A stretch of DNA of 64,000 nucleotides from Sclerotinia nivalis (GCA_029531795.1 JAPEIS010000007.1:558001-622000); one strand, 5' to 3'; counted from the stretch's first letter, positions 23,951-34,324 are shown. The notes: generated by a model from the sequence alone, not told the origin. Made by a program: numbers and translations.

Positions 23951-25318
23951 ATGGATTTGGTCCCATCAAAATCAACATCATCAACCTCGACCTCGACCGC
24001 TCTCACAAAACGCGCAAATGAGACTGCTTTAATGCCACCACCCCCAAAACGCATTAAACGACCAAAGAATGTTATCGATGAAGACGCATATACCGATGCC
24101 ATATCAGAAATCATTGCTCGAGATTTCTTTCCGGGACTGCTCGAAACAGAAACAAAACAAGAATATTTGGATGCGCTCGACTCAAAGGATGGAGCATGGA
24201 TTACAAGTGCCGAACGTAGGCTTCGACATATTATGACTCCTGGCAGACGTATTGGAAGACGTGGCACATCTATTCAGACACCATCCCGGCCTTCCGAAAC
24301 ACCTAGGGGATTAGTTGAAGATACCCCAATGTCAGTTGCTTCCGATGCAACTCAGGCTCCCAAAGTGGAAGTAGATACAAATATGAGCCTCACCAAGTTT
24401 CAATCATTATATACTAGCGAGGATAACGAGAGCTTCTATAAGTTATTAGACAAGCAAAATAAGAAACGAGCGGAAAAGTATGCTTGGATGTGGACGGGGA
24501 ATAAAGTTCCATCGAAAATGATGCTGAAGCAGAAAGAGGTCGAAATGAAGCTTCTGCAGTCACGGGAATCGCTGGAAGATGATGGCGGGAGAAGGGATAG
24601 ACTTGCAATCCGAGATGTAACGGAAAGGCCAGCCCAACCAGATTCCTGGAAGTCCCAGCCAAATAATGGATTAATGTTTCGACCTGACAGTGTAGAAGAT
24701 TCTGTTGAGACTGTGGCACAAAGAGCACAAAATGAGTCAAGGGCTGCTCCAAAAAGTGTTGCATATGCCAACACTAGGTTGCCAGATCTTTCACTTCAAG
24801 AGGAAACCACCATACCTTCTTCTCCGTCAATGTCTGCAGTAAGAGATGCGATAGCTGGAAGACGTCGAGTTGAGGACTCGGAATCTGGATTTAATGGAAG
24901 TGAAACTCCACGTGTAAATGGGTATGCATTTGTGGATGATGAACCGGAGGATGAATCATATACACCTTCTCCAATCATCGATTTCGGGCCAGGCGAAACA
25001 ACCAAAAATCCATTCGTAATAAAGGAGCAAAGCAGGCGAGAGGATTTACATCACAGGATGGTTGACAAAACCGCCAGAAGTAAACGCACTTCTGCGAAAA
25101 ATGGCATGACTGGCAAGGTTGAGGCGACCCCTGTGCCCAAATTTCCCAGCAGTCCTAGAGTGGGCTCGGGTGGTCTGACACCAGCTGCTGAACGGTTATG
25201 GAGCCGTGTTGGTGGTTCAGGCAAGGGAGCTAATGATACTTTCGGTATCAGAACACCAGGAACTGTGAGGGCAAAGTCTAACCTACGAGCCAGATGGACT
25301 CCTTCTGGGAAACATTAA
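23951..25318 (+). CDS. ESS2/DGCR14 (Es2) nuclear splicing-associated protein
   Basis: Single-exon gene of 455 residues. ES2/DGCR14 proteins (Bis1 in fission yeast) are nuclear and associate with spliceosomal complexes. The N-terminal family signature is clear: VIDEDAYTDAISEIIARDFF at about residues 41-60, followed by LETETKQEYLDAL. A second conserved block reads SLTKFQSLYTSEDNESFYKL near residue 145 with KRAEKYAWMW soon after. A third, NNGLMFRPDS near 238, precedes a disordered middle. The C terminus has the expected TPAAERLWSRVG and FGIRTPG-type motifs. The start is the first ATG after the divergent promoter. Length is typical of the family. Confidence 0.9.
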   Translation: MDLVPSKSTSSTSTSTALTKRANETALMPPPPKRIKRPKNVIDEDAYTDAISEIIARDFFPGLLETETKQEYLDALDSKDGAWITSAERRLRHIMTPGRRIGRRGTSIQTPSRPSETPRGLVEDTPMSVASDATQAPKVEVDTNMSLTKFQSLYTSEDNESFYKLLDKQNKKRAEKYAWMWTGNKVPSKMMLKQKEVEMKLLQSRESLEDDGGRRDRLAIRDVTERPAQPDSWKSQPNNGLMFRPDSVEDSVETVAQRAQNESRAAPKSVAYANTRLPDLSLQEETTIPSSPSMSAVRDAIAGRRRVEDSESGFNGSETPRVNGYAFVDDEPEDESYTPSPIIDFGPGETTKNPFVIKEQSRREDLHHRMVDKTARSKRTSAKNGMTGKVEATPVPKFPSSPRVGSGGLTPAAERLWSRVGGSGKGANDTFGIRTPGTVRAKSNLRARWTPSGKH

Positions 25319-25805
25319 ATGGTATTTGATTTTAGAAAGCAAACGGCGTTTTGGGGGTATATTGATTACAAGATACCCAATGGATGCTAATTCATCCTTG
25401 AAAGATAGAGAAGTGTTTTACAGTCAGGTTTCGCATAGGTATACACCGTATGTGAACTTTTTAGGAGAGCTAGATTAAATATGATTATACTATTGTGTAT
25501 TTATGTTGATAGCTCCGATTCTGACAATGTGCTGCATGCCACACACCATATGATGTTCCTTTGTGAATGCAATATACTTTCGTCTCGTTGCCTTCATACT
25601 TCTGGTTGTCACCCTCCATAATTGTACTCATACTAATCGGCGATGGTGACGTCTTCAAGGTGTACAGGGATTAAGGTTAAGCTTAGCAAGAATTGTTCAT
25701 GAGGTTCGACACCCCTCCCAAAATCAAAACATTCCTCTGCAGAGCTCACTATCTAGTTATTCGACATGAATCGATGAAAAAGATAGAAATAACAAATTGC
25801 TCATT
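25319..25805. other. Intergenic between ESS2 and the COQ8-like gene
   Basis: Holds the ESS2 3' end and the COQ8-like promoter. A GGTTCGACACC stretch near 25702 resembles a tRNA B box by chance, but no cloverleaf is visible. Confidence 0.4.
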
Positions 25806-28448
25806 ATGGCGGGGAAGAGAATTTTGGACTTGGCCGCTCTATTCAATGCTTCCCGCGGGGTTGCACAGAAGCACATTGCGCTAAAGACGAGGCAAATAGA
25901 TGTCTACAACAGAACTTCGACTCTAGCAAGAGCAGTACGCAGCCAAACGGATCGAGTTACGGAAACTGTAAAGGCCGCATCGTTTCTTGCATCGAGGTTG
26001 AATGATAATGTGCCGGAATGGACTAAGGAGGCGACGGACAATACATCGAATTCGCAATCGAATGACAGTGGTCCTATACCTAACAGAAGGTCTACCAAAG
26101 AACAAGAGCATTCCGCAGGAAGTAAAGAAGGTTTAGAGCAAGATCATTTTTACGAGAGATCAGAATCAAATTCGGCTGTCAATCCGAGACCACAAGGGGA
26201 TTTGGATATTCAGCAGGAGAAGGCCAATAGTTACCCTCTGCCAGATGGAACAATTCCTCCTAAAGATGCAGATATCGATACTGCCGAATTGAATACAGAT
26301 ACGACTTCGATCAGGGCCCAAGCCGCGCCTACATTAGATCCCATAAATAGTGAGGGATTGCAATCGTCGGCTTCCAATGCCTCGACAATTCCTATTCCCA
26401 AGAAAAAACCTTTGTCGGCAGACGACGCAAAACGTATCCAGCGAGAATATGAGCAACAAATACCATCAATAACAGCAGATGCGATTGGGAAGTCGGAAAA
26501 CCCATTGGACAAAGGACACGATGAGGACTCTTTTTACGATCGATCAAAACACACCTCACCTAGCTTATCATCTTTACCTAGGGCTAAGATACCAAAACAC
26601 ACATCTGATGTTCAAGAAAACGACAAGCATTTGAAACAAGATGCTATAAACTCTGATACGTTCTCAGAGACTGTTCATAGAACTGAAAATATACCTTCTG
26701 TTGAATCGATTCCTGAACAAGAACAGCTACCCGAGGGTATTAACACAGATCTTTTCCATAGCCCTAGGGTTGCTAGGTTATTAGGAGGTAAGACTCAAGG
26801 ATCAAGTAACGGCTCTCTAGGCTTAAAAGGAGTAAAAGATACTCCTATAGAACAAACCAAGCTGGCAAGTAATAGAGATCAGGACACTTTTAATGTTCGT
26901 TCATCGGTTCAGGCAGCACCAACCACTCCGGGTACTCCCTCCAAGCCAATCGTCGAGACTTCTCATCAAAAAGATGCAGATATTGAGAAGCTGGCGGCAG
27001 ATATTAGCAAAGAAACTAGCAATGATACCGTAATTATAAACTCCTTTCGCACTTGATGCATGTGATACTGAGGTCTGACAGTAATTTAGATGCAGCCAGA
27101 GGCAAGCTCGCAACCTCTGCCTTATAAGCTGCGAGAATCTAGTGTTCCTTCTTCAAGACTTGGGAGACTATGGAATTATAGTGGTCTTGCAGCTGGTATG
27201 GTCGGGGGAGCCATCAGCGAAAGCCTTCGTCGAGTTAGTGGAGGTGGTGGTGAAGGCTCTTTTATGTTGAGTGCAGGTAATATGGATAGGCTGGTGACTA
27301 AGTTGTCACGAATGAGAGGTGCAGCCTTGAAATTAGGTCAAATGATCAGCTTCCAGGACTCGAAGATGCTTCCTGCGCCAATACAAGAAGTGATGCAGCG
27401 AGTTCAGGACCGCGCAGATTACATGCCCGCTTCACAGAGAAACAAGGTGTTAATAGCAAATCTTGGGCCGGAGTGGAGAGAATTTTATGGAGAGTTTGAG
27501 GAAGTTCCTTTGGCCGCAGCATCTATTGGTCAAGTCCATCGTGCAACACTCAAATCAACGGGTGCAACGGTCGCTGTTAAGATCCAGTATCCGGGGGTTG
27601 CAGATTCAATAGATTCCGATCTTAACAACCTCGCGATCTTACTCACGGCGTCTCGTCTCCTGCCAAAGGGCTTGTTCCTCGATAAAACGATTGTAAACGC
27701 CCGAACAGAACTAGCATGGGAATGCGATTACATTCGAGAAGCAGAATGCGGATTACGTTTCCAAGAACTTCTGGCAGATGAAGAGGACGTCTTCGTTGTT
27801 CCAAAAGTATACTCCGAAGCATCAGGCAAACAAGTTCTTACCATGGAATATATGGAAGGAGTTGGTGTCACTCGTATCCAAAGCTTCACACAAGAACAAC
27901 GTGACTGGATTGGAACTCAAATCCTTCGTCTCTGTCTTCGAGAGATTACCGAGTTTAAATATATGCAAACTGATCCTAATTGGACAAATTTTCTCTACAA
28001 TGCCCAAACCAACAAACTAGAACTTCTCGATTTCGGTGCCTCTCGCGAGTATCCGGAGGAATTCATCACTAAATACACACAACTTCTAGACGCAGCCTCC
28101 AGATCTGAAAGGGATACAGTCCGGAATCTATCCATCGACCTCGGATATCTCACAGGTCATGAATCTAAAGCAATGCTAGATGCACACATCCAATCCATTC
28201 TCACTCTCGCAGAACCATTCTTGGAATCTTCTCCGGATATTTACGATTTTAAAGATCAGACGATTACAGAGAGAGTAAAGGCGCTCATTCCGATTATGCT
28301 TAGAGAGAGATTGGCGCCGCCACCAGAGGAAACTTATAGTTTGCATAGAAAGTTGAGCGGAGCTTTTTTGCTGTGCGCGAGGTTGGGGAGTAAAGTTAGG
28401 TGTAGAGAGTTGTTTACGAATAGTATGGAGAAGACGAAGTTTCCGTGA
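25806..28448 (+). CDS. COQ8: ABC1/ADCK (COQ8) atypical kinase for ubiquinone synthesis
   Basis: Coq8 is a mitochondrial atypical kinase/ATPase needed to assemble the coenzyme Q synthesis complex. Exons 25806-27029 and 27090-28448 join in phase 0 to give 860 residues. The 60-nt intron contains a stop, so it must be removed. The first residues, MAGKRILDLAALFNASRGVA, are basic and amphipathic as in a matrix presequence. Residues 75-410 are a long acidic, Ser-rich insertion. The kinase-like part begins with PYKLRESSVPSSRLGRLWNY, has KxGQ in ALKLGQMISFQDSKM at about 489-492, the Ala-rich AAASIGQVHRA nucleotide loop, VAVKIQYPGV, MQTDPNWTNFLYN and LLDFGASREY. ATG 25806 is used; the frame upstream has only a TTG. 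Confidence 0.93.
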
Positions 28449-28850
28449 TAAGTGGAGAGGTAGAAGATATGTATAATATGTGTTTGTACATTTGTATTTA
28501 TTGCTAGAGATGGGCATGGAGACGTTTAGCTTAGAGAAAAGTTTGGGCTATAGTATACGACAAATATATAATCACTACTCGTAATATGTCTAATTGCTCC
28601 TACACTTCATATCAAACCAAATAACAACTTTTGGTTTTTGGCTTTTCTCTGCTATGCTCTTCTAATTTTTAGTATGGATTTGTAAATTGTACCCGAAGCT
28701 CACCGGGAATCCCGTCTCCAGAATGGAAAGGCTCACCAGGAATACCCCGCAACATTAGATATTTTGCGGGCCGGTCCGTCCGCGTCACCTACAGCTCTAT
28801 ATCAAACATTCCTCGCGATCTACAACAAACCAAACACCATACAATACAAC
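28449..28850 (+). promoter_or_regulatory. Upstream region of the GH16 gene with a direct repeat and a CreA-like site
   Basis: An imperfect direct repeat, GCTCACCGGGAATCCCG at 28698-28714 and GCTCACCAGGAATACCCC at 28731-28748, lies about 100-150 bp before the start. CCCCGC at 28745-28750 fits the reverse complement of the SYGGRG consensus of the carbon-catabolite repressor CreA. Binding is inferred only. Confidence 0.35.
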
Positions 28851-29819
28851 ATGTCTTTCAAAAGTATTCTCGACAAAGCCAAAGCTAAGGGCGAAGCCTT
28901 TGCAGCCCAACATAACTTTACAATCCCCGGCCAATCCACAACACATGCCCCTCCACCACCACATCCCGCACCATCGGGATACTATCCCCCAATCCAACCT
29001 CATCACCACGCAAACGCACCTCCACCGATTCCCCAAAACAGACCCTCATATTCTGCCATTCATCCTTATTGGAACCCCTCCTTTTCTCCACACGTACCCG
29101 TTTCTGATAATTTCAGACATCAACTTGGAGATCATGGATGGGGAAACAACGAACTCCAAAACTACATTGCCGATCGAGAAAACTCCTTCCACGACGAAAA
29201 TGGCTGTTTAGTCCTCCGAGCTATATCTTCCAACGGTAGATTCACAAGCGCGCGTTTAACGAGCCATATGACACTAGCCCGCGACCGCGGCAGTCTCGTA
29301 GCTACAATAACACCACCATGTGCTTCTGGGATCTGGCCCGCGTTCTGGCTCTTACCCCGCGAACCGTTTACATGGCCCAATGATGGAGAAGTAGATATTA
29401 TGGAAACGTGGAATGGAGATGCGGTTAATCATACTTGTTTACATTGGGGACATTTCAATGGGGAAGATTGGAATAAACATCGGGTCGTGGAGACGCCGGT
29501 GCATAATATGCACTCTTCGCAACATACATATGAGTTTGCATGGAATCAACCGGAGAATGGTGTAGGTGGAAAGATGGTTTGGTATATTGATGGGAGGGTG
29601 GTTATGAAGGCTCATGTGCCGGAGGGAACCAGGAGATTAAATGATTTTCAGGTTATTATTAATGTGGCGATGGGAGGGAATGTTTGTCAGGGAAAGACAC
29701 CAGAGGATGGGCATTATGATTTAAGGATTCATGGTTTGAAGATGTGTGATGAGCCGACGGGTGGGTGGGGAAAGTTTGAGAATGATTTTCATCATGGGCC
29801 TGAGGGTCATGCGATGTGA
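28851..29819 (+). CDS. Glycoside hydrolase family 16 protein without a signal peptide
   Basis: Single exon, 322 residues. GH16 enzymes cleave beta-1,3 or mixed beta-glucans or remodel them, folding as a beta-jelly roll. The catalytic motif is GEVDIMETWN with Glu180, Asp182 and Glu185 in the ExDxxE arrangement. Other landmarks are the GNNELQNY substrate-cleft start near residue 99, GIWPAFWLLPR near 160, and NDFQVIINVAMGGN near 264. Residues 1-28 (MSFKSILDKAKAKGEAFAAQ onwards) are hydrophilic and charged, followed by a Pro/His-rich linker to about residue 85, so no secretion signal is visible. The apparent upstream extension begins at TTG 28764 and was not used. The substrate cannot be set from sequence; a laminarinase-type 1,3-glucanase is the nearest guess. 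Confidence 0.88.
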   Translation: MSFKSILDKAKAKGEAFAAQHNFTIPGQSTTHAPPPPHPAPSGYYPPIQPHHHANAPPPIPQNRPSYSAIHPYWNPSFSPHVPVSDNFRHQLGDHGWGNNELQNYIADRENSFHDENGCLVLRAISSNGRFTSARLTSHMTLARDRGSLVATITPPCASGIWPAFWLLPREPFTWPNDGEVDIMETWNGDAVNHTCLHWGHFNGEDWNKHRVVETPVHNMHSSQHTYEFAWNQPENGVGGKMVWYIDGRVVMKAHVPEGTRRLNDFQVIINVAMGGNVCQGKTPEDGHYDLRIHGLKMCDEPTGGWGKFENDFHHGPEGHAM

Positions 29820-31008
29820 GGGGTTGTTTGGCAGTATCAAGATCGATGAGATAAATCCATAGACTTGTCGAGGAGGCCGAAGAGTTTGAAAGTTTGGATG
29901 AAATTCTGTCTCTCATTTCGACCCGTTTGTGTGGTAGAAAGTAGTGATGTGCTTTCCCTAGCTTACGGGGTTCTTGGAAGTATGCCGAATATTAGAAGTC
30001 TACATTTCGAAGGGTGGACCATTCTCAAAAGAATCGAAGTTTTCTTATCCTATGTTTTAGGAGAATTGATATACTTTCCATGGGTCCGCGCGTGATCCAA
30101 TTGAATCAGCATTCATATACCTAAAATTTTCGCGCATTTGTAGCTGTTTAGTATATACTATATTGCACCTACCCAGTGGATTATTCTTGACGAAACGGCA
30201 CACAGGCGAGATGATACAAACTCAAAGTTGAGTCGAGTCTACAGCTGCTGGCGTGCATGTCTCTATACCCAAGATTTGGCATCAAGTGAGAACTTCACCT
30301 TCTGCTCAGTTCCGCCCCTTAATATTTTGGACAAACCCAAGTCGGCTTGGTTATATTGGGGCGATGCCATTCTGGCTCTGGAATGAATGAGAGTTCTCGG
30401 TGTGAAATTTTTGGTTATGGGCTAGATATTTCGATTCTAATTCCTGATGTGTTTTAATCAGATTATCGCTGTTTGCACATAGATGCCGTGGAACATCTAC
30501 CTGCCTGAGAGTATTTAGATCTGAATATAACTTGATCATTCGTATTATACCTTACCAAGTGTCGAAATAATAAGTTCAGCATCAAGATCCTACTTCAAAC
30601 ACTTTCGAATAGCAATGCCCTTATAAATATTCAAATCCCATAAACCTTTGGTTAGTCATCTAGCATGCTCCTCATTTATGAATGCTATTATTCCTACGAC
30701 TGATTCACGATATCCCGGTCATTTCAGCATTTCACAGTCATCTCAGCTATTTCCATTGATTTCGTTGTTATATCAGTCAGTCGTTTGACAGTCATTTCAT
30801 CACCATTCTAGTCATTTTTAATCCACATCAAGTCATATAATATAAACTCAGAAATAAAAACCCCCAAAGCATATACGACGATTCACATCCCATGAATAAT
30901 AATAATCTCGAGACCTGCATTTAAGCCATCGCTTTCCCCCCATTGCATGGACTTCTTTACATCTACAACAAAGCCCCACCCCCAGAGATTCAGAACATAT
31001 TTTTCGAC
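29820..31008. other. Intergenic region at left edge of the lineage-specific island
   Basis: No supported gene. From about 30718 to 30830 the core TCATTTC/TCATCTC recurs about every 20-50 bp (for example 30718-30726, 30738-30744, 30792-30798). The last 100 bases are a leader related to that of the gene at 33.5 kb. Confidence 0.5.
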
Positions 31009-32913
31009 ATGTATACGTTATTCAGGTATCTTACTACCAAACCAGAGGTAACCACGGATGGGGCAGTCCCACTTCCCCTAGAAAACCCAGAAGATATTGA
31101 CCAGTCAGCCATGTTACCTACTCTTCCTGGATCTTTTCCAGGAGTGCAAATCCGGCAATGGACTCCACCCCCAAATACTGAACGTTCTACTACTCCTCCG
31201 GAAAATCCAGGAAATGTGGACCCGCCAGTCGTGTCGCCCACTCTTCCTCCTAATGGGCAAGGAGCTTCACCACCAAATACTGAGCGGCCTCCTCTTCCTC
31301 CTCCTCAACAACAACAAGGCGCCCCACACCCCATCACTGAAAGTCTTCCTCCTGTTCCTCATAAAAGGCAATGGACTCCACGCCCAAATATTGAGCGTTC
31401 TCTTCCTCATTCTCCTCGACAACAAGAAGCTGCACGCCTAAATATGGAGCGTCCTCCTCCTCATCTTCCTCCTAAAATACTAAGGACTCCCACCCCAGAT
31501 ACTGAGCGTTCTTCTTATTCTCCTCCTTCTCAACAGCGAGGAGATCCATGCCCCGATAATGGAAGTCTTCCTCCTGTTCCTCCTAAAAGGCAATTGACTC
31601 CGTGCCCAAAGATTGAGCGTTCTCCTTCTTTTCAACAACAACGAACTCGGCACTTACAGACTGAGCGCCATTCCCCTTCTTCTCAACAACAAGAACAGCA
31701 ACGTCTCAAACTACAAACAATCATGAATAACGCAGTCTTACGCCCTCCAGGAAATCCAGGAAATATAGCCCTGCCAGCTGTGTCGACTGATTTAGATCTA
31801 GAAGCACAAACTGCGCAAAGTACTCTATGCCCAAATATTGATAGCCCTGCTCCTCCTTCTACTGCTACTCCTCCTCTACAACAGCAACAGCAACAGCAAC
31901 AGCAATGTACGAAAGTACAAGGAACTGTGAATAATGTAATTCCACCACCTCCAGGAAATTTGAGAAATAAGTTCCCGGCAGCCGTGCCACCTCATCCGGA
32001 TCCAGAAGCACAAAGCCGGCGAGGGACTACACGACCAGATATTGATAGTCCTTTTTATCCGCTTTCTCGTCGTTCTCTTAAGCACCCACAAAAACATATC
32101 AAATCACAAAGAACGATGAATGATGTAGTTTCACCTCCTCTAGAAAATCTAAGGCATATGGCCTCGCCAGTTTCATCTCCAGGAAATCCAAAAAATGTAG
32201 CCCTGCTAGTTTTGCCGCTTGATCCAGATCTAGAAGTAAAAATCCAGCAAGAAACTCCACGCCCAAATACTGACAATCCTCCTCTTCCTCTTTCTCCTCA
32301 AAAGCAACAGCAGCAGCAACCTCATCCAAAACCACAACTTCACCCGCAACCACAACCACGACTGGAACAGCCTTATCCCCAAGAACGTCGCCCAGCACCA
32401 GGCCATGCTCAAACGCCACTGTTCCCCGAGGAAGGAGCTCCCCCAGTGTATTCCGATAACCCTCGTCCACCGATGTATACCAATGATCCTCATCGCGCAA
32501 TCCATGTTCAGTTGCCACCAGCCCAGCAGGAGCCTCTCGTTCAATGTAGATATCCAGTTCGCACTCCCGCACCACCAGAATTCCCTCCTCCGCAAGTGTT
32601 ACGGCAAGTTTCGAGGACGCCGGCTCCCGAACCTGTTTCAACTAGTGAAGTTTCGAAGTCAGAGAACTCGAGCGGTCATACCAACTCAAATCGCCGAATT
32701 ACATCAGGTCGGAAGCGACCCAAAAATAAGTCCAGACAAAAGAGAAAAGAATCAGGAAAGAGCACTTCTTTGATTGACAGGGTTTTACGCGCTGTAAACA
32801 AGGGCATTTCTCGCCAGCCTGAGGTGAAGGTGGGGGTGGCCTGGGAAACTAGTACCGGGCGAACTCACTCGAACGATAGGGCCGAGAGCTATCCTCGGAG
32901 AGTCAAACATTAA
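31009..32913 (+). CDS. Proline/glutamine-rich composite-repeat protein, unknown function
   Basis: Open frame of 634 residues from ATG 31009; the frame extends upstream only to a TTG at 30943. Two repeat families are visible. In residues 40-210 a motif near PNTERS (also PNIERS, PDTERS, PKIERS) recurs at least six times between Pro-rich and Gln-rich linkers. From about 235 a longer unit of 63-68 codons occurs three times, starting at about 31715, 31919 and 32107. Each has a core like NNAV-PPGNPGN, then a PDLEAQ-like block and a PNIDSP-like end. A CAG/CAA tract near 31878-31905 encodes nine Gln. The final 110 residues change to a basic Ser/Arg/Lys segment (RKRPKNKSRQKRKES) resembling a nuclear localisation signal. 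No known domain, signal peptide or membrane span. The start exon is uncertain. Confidence 0.6.
   Translation: MYTLFRYLTTKPEVTTDGAVPLPLENPEDIDQSAMLPTLPGSFPGVQIRQWTPPPNTERSTTPPENPGNVDPPVVSPTLPPNGQGASPPNTERPPLPPPQQQQGAPHPITESLPPVPHKRQWTPRPNIERSLPHSPRQQEAARLNMERPPPHLPPKILRTPTPDTERSSYSPPSQQRGDPCPDNGSLPPVPPKRQLTPCPKIERSPSFQQQRTRHLQTERHSPSSQQQEQQRLKLQTIMNNAVLRPPGNPGNIALPAVSTDLDLEAQTAQSTLCPNIDSPAPPSTATPPLQQQQQQQQQCTKVQGTVNNVIPPPPGNLRNKFPAAVPPHPDPEAQSRRGTTRPDIDSPFYPLSRRSLKHPQKHIKSQRTMNDVVSPPLENLRHMASPVSSPGNPKNVALLVLPLDPDLEVKIQQETPRPNTDNPPLPLSPQKQQQQQPHPKPQLHPQPQPRLEQPYPQERRPAPGHAQTPLFPEEGAPPVYSDNPRPPMYTNDPHRAIHVQLPPAQQEPLVQCRYPVRTPAPPEFPPPQVLRQVSRTPAPEPVSTSEVSKSENSSGHTNSNRRITSGRKRPKNKSRQKRKESGKSTSLIDRVLRAVNKGISRQPEVKVGVAWETSTGRTHSNDRAESYPRRVKH
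31878..31906 (+). repeat. CAG/CAA polyglutamine-coding microsatellite
   Basis: Alternating CAA and CAG codons encoding an uninterrupted Gln run within the repeat protein gene. Confidence 0.85.
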
Positions 32914-33512
32914 TTTCTTGGGGATATGGTGATTGGAAAGTGCGGAAATGTTTTGCTGAGAGCACCGCATTCTGTGAAATATCTCTAATTTGGTACAAAG
33001 CTTTAGATTTCCTAGCTATAAGCAAACGACCGACCCGTGGGAATTCAGCATTTTTATACTCGAAATGTTTTTAGACCAGGCGCTTCGTCGTCTTGATACT
33101 ACATTCAAGTTTGAATTATCTATTATCACCTTTTTCATTTTTCATATCTTTGGTGAATTGGGAGGAATTGATGCATTTTGTGGTTTCTGGGTGGGATTTA
33201 ATGATAGTTTAGTATCATATTTTCAAAGGGGAAAAATCATTCATATTCTACTTTCAGAATACCTGGAGAGCAGTGCTTATATGAGTATCCGAGTCCCATA
33301 AATTCAGTTATTTGGCCGCCTTTTCAGTCATTTCGGTCCCCTTTCACAATCATTTTTTAATGGTTTCAGTCAATTCCTCTCAATAGAGTCATATCTGCTC
33401 ATAGATATTGCATATGTGACAATTCACAACTCATACTCTTGAATCATCATACCTTTGGGGTTTCCGATCTAAGGTAGGAAAGTAACATTTAAGCACTTAC
33501 TTTCCCCGTTTC
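32914..33512. other. Intergenic between two related genes
   Basis: No supported gene. It includes an AGTCATTTCGGTC-type element near 33328 and a leader after 33488 that resembles the leader before 31009. Confidence 0.5.
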
Positions 33513-34324
33513 ATGGACTTCTTTTCTTTACATCTACAACCAAAATTCATTTTCTCAATATTGGGAACATATTTGTTGGCATACACACAATACTCAAGCC
33601 TCTTATTATCAATGATAGAAACAACTTTGACTATGTATTCTGGTAGTAACCAGCACCCTGATTCGAATAATGCAGGCGCGCAGGCTCAACAGCAAAGGCC
33701 TCCTCAAGTTCAACAATCATCTCAACAATTATCTTATCATTACCATGAAGATCGATGACATGACTATCATGTGGAAGGTACAGCGCCACTACTACCCTGT
33801 GCCACTCTACCACCGTATATTCCAGCACAACAGCAACCGTCTCAGCAAGTACATGTTCCTCAAAATAACTACGCTTATCCACAACAGCTGCTCCAAACGA
33901 ATCAAGGATCAAATGCTTCTGGAACAGATGTCACCTATTATGATCCGTTAAATCGAACTCCGAGCTCAAGCTATATTAGCAATTATGATCAATCGAGACC
34001 ACCTCCGGGCTCAAGCGAACGCGTCAGCATTATCGAAGGAGAACCAAATAATCCACAACCCTCCAAACAACCACACCCTCCATCGGTTCAGAAGAAGAAG
34101 CTGTCTAAACGGTCCGCAGGCTGGCACGACCAGCCTTGCAAGAGGCATAAAAAGGTACTTAGATTCCGTGTACAGAACCTTCAGATCTATTACTTGGTAA
34201 GAATTCAACTCCAGAAACATCGAATATATTGCGTAAAAATTGCTAATTCTAGGTAGTCACGTATCCCTTACGACAGGGTGGATATCTCGTTGTATCAGCA
34301 TTGGGTAATGCTGGATTTACGTGA
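33513..34324 (+). pseudogene. Broken Pro/Gln-rich gene with one in-frame TGA, related leader to its neighbour
   Basis: A single frame runs from 33513 to 34154 except for one TGA at 33756-33758, between LSYHYHEDR and HDYHVEGTAPLL. A plausible intron, 34155-34252, has GTACTT donor, GCTAAT branch-like site and TAG acceptor. It joins KRHKK to VVTYPLRQGGYLVVSALG and a TGA at 34322-34324. Likely initiator ATGs are 33513, 33612 or 33633; the last aligns best with the neighbour's ATG 31009 (both follow GAC or GACT). The protein is rich in Gln, Pro, Ser and Tyr and has the basic tract KKKLSKRSAGWHDQPCKRHK. It may be a pseudogene, a gene read through a leaky TGA, or carry an assembly error. Confidence 0.5.

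Noticed and set aside
25700..25712. tRNA B-box-like GGTTCGACACC
   Set aside because: No matching A box or cloverleaf upstream; it lies in the COQ8 promoter.
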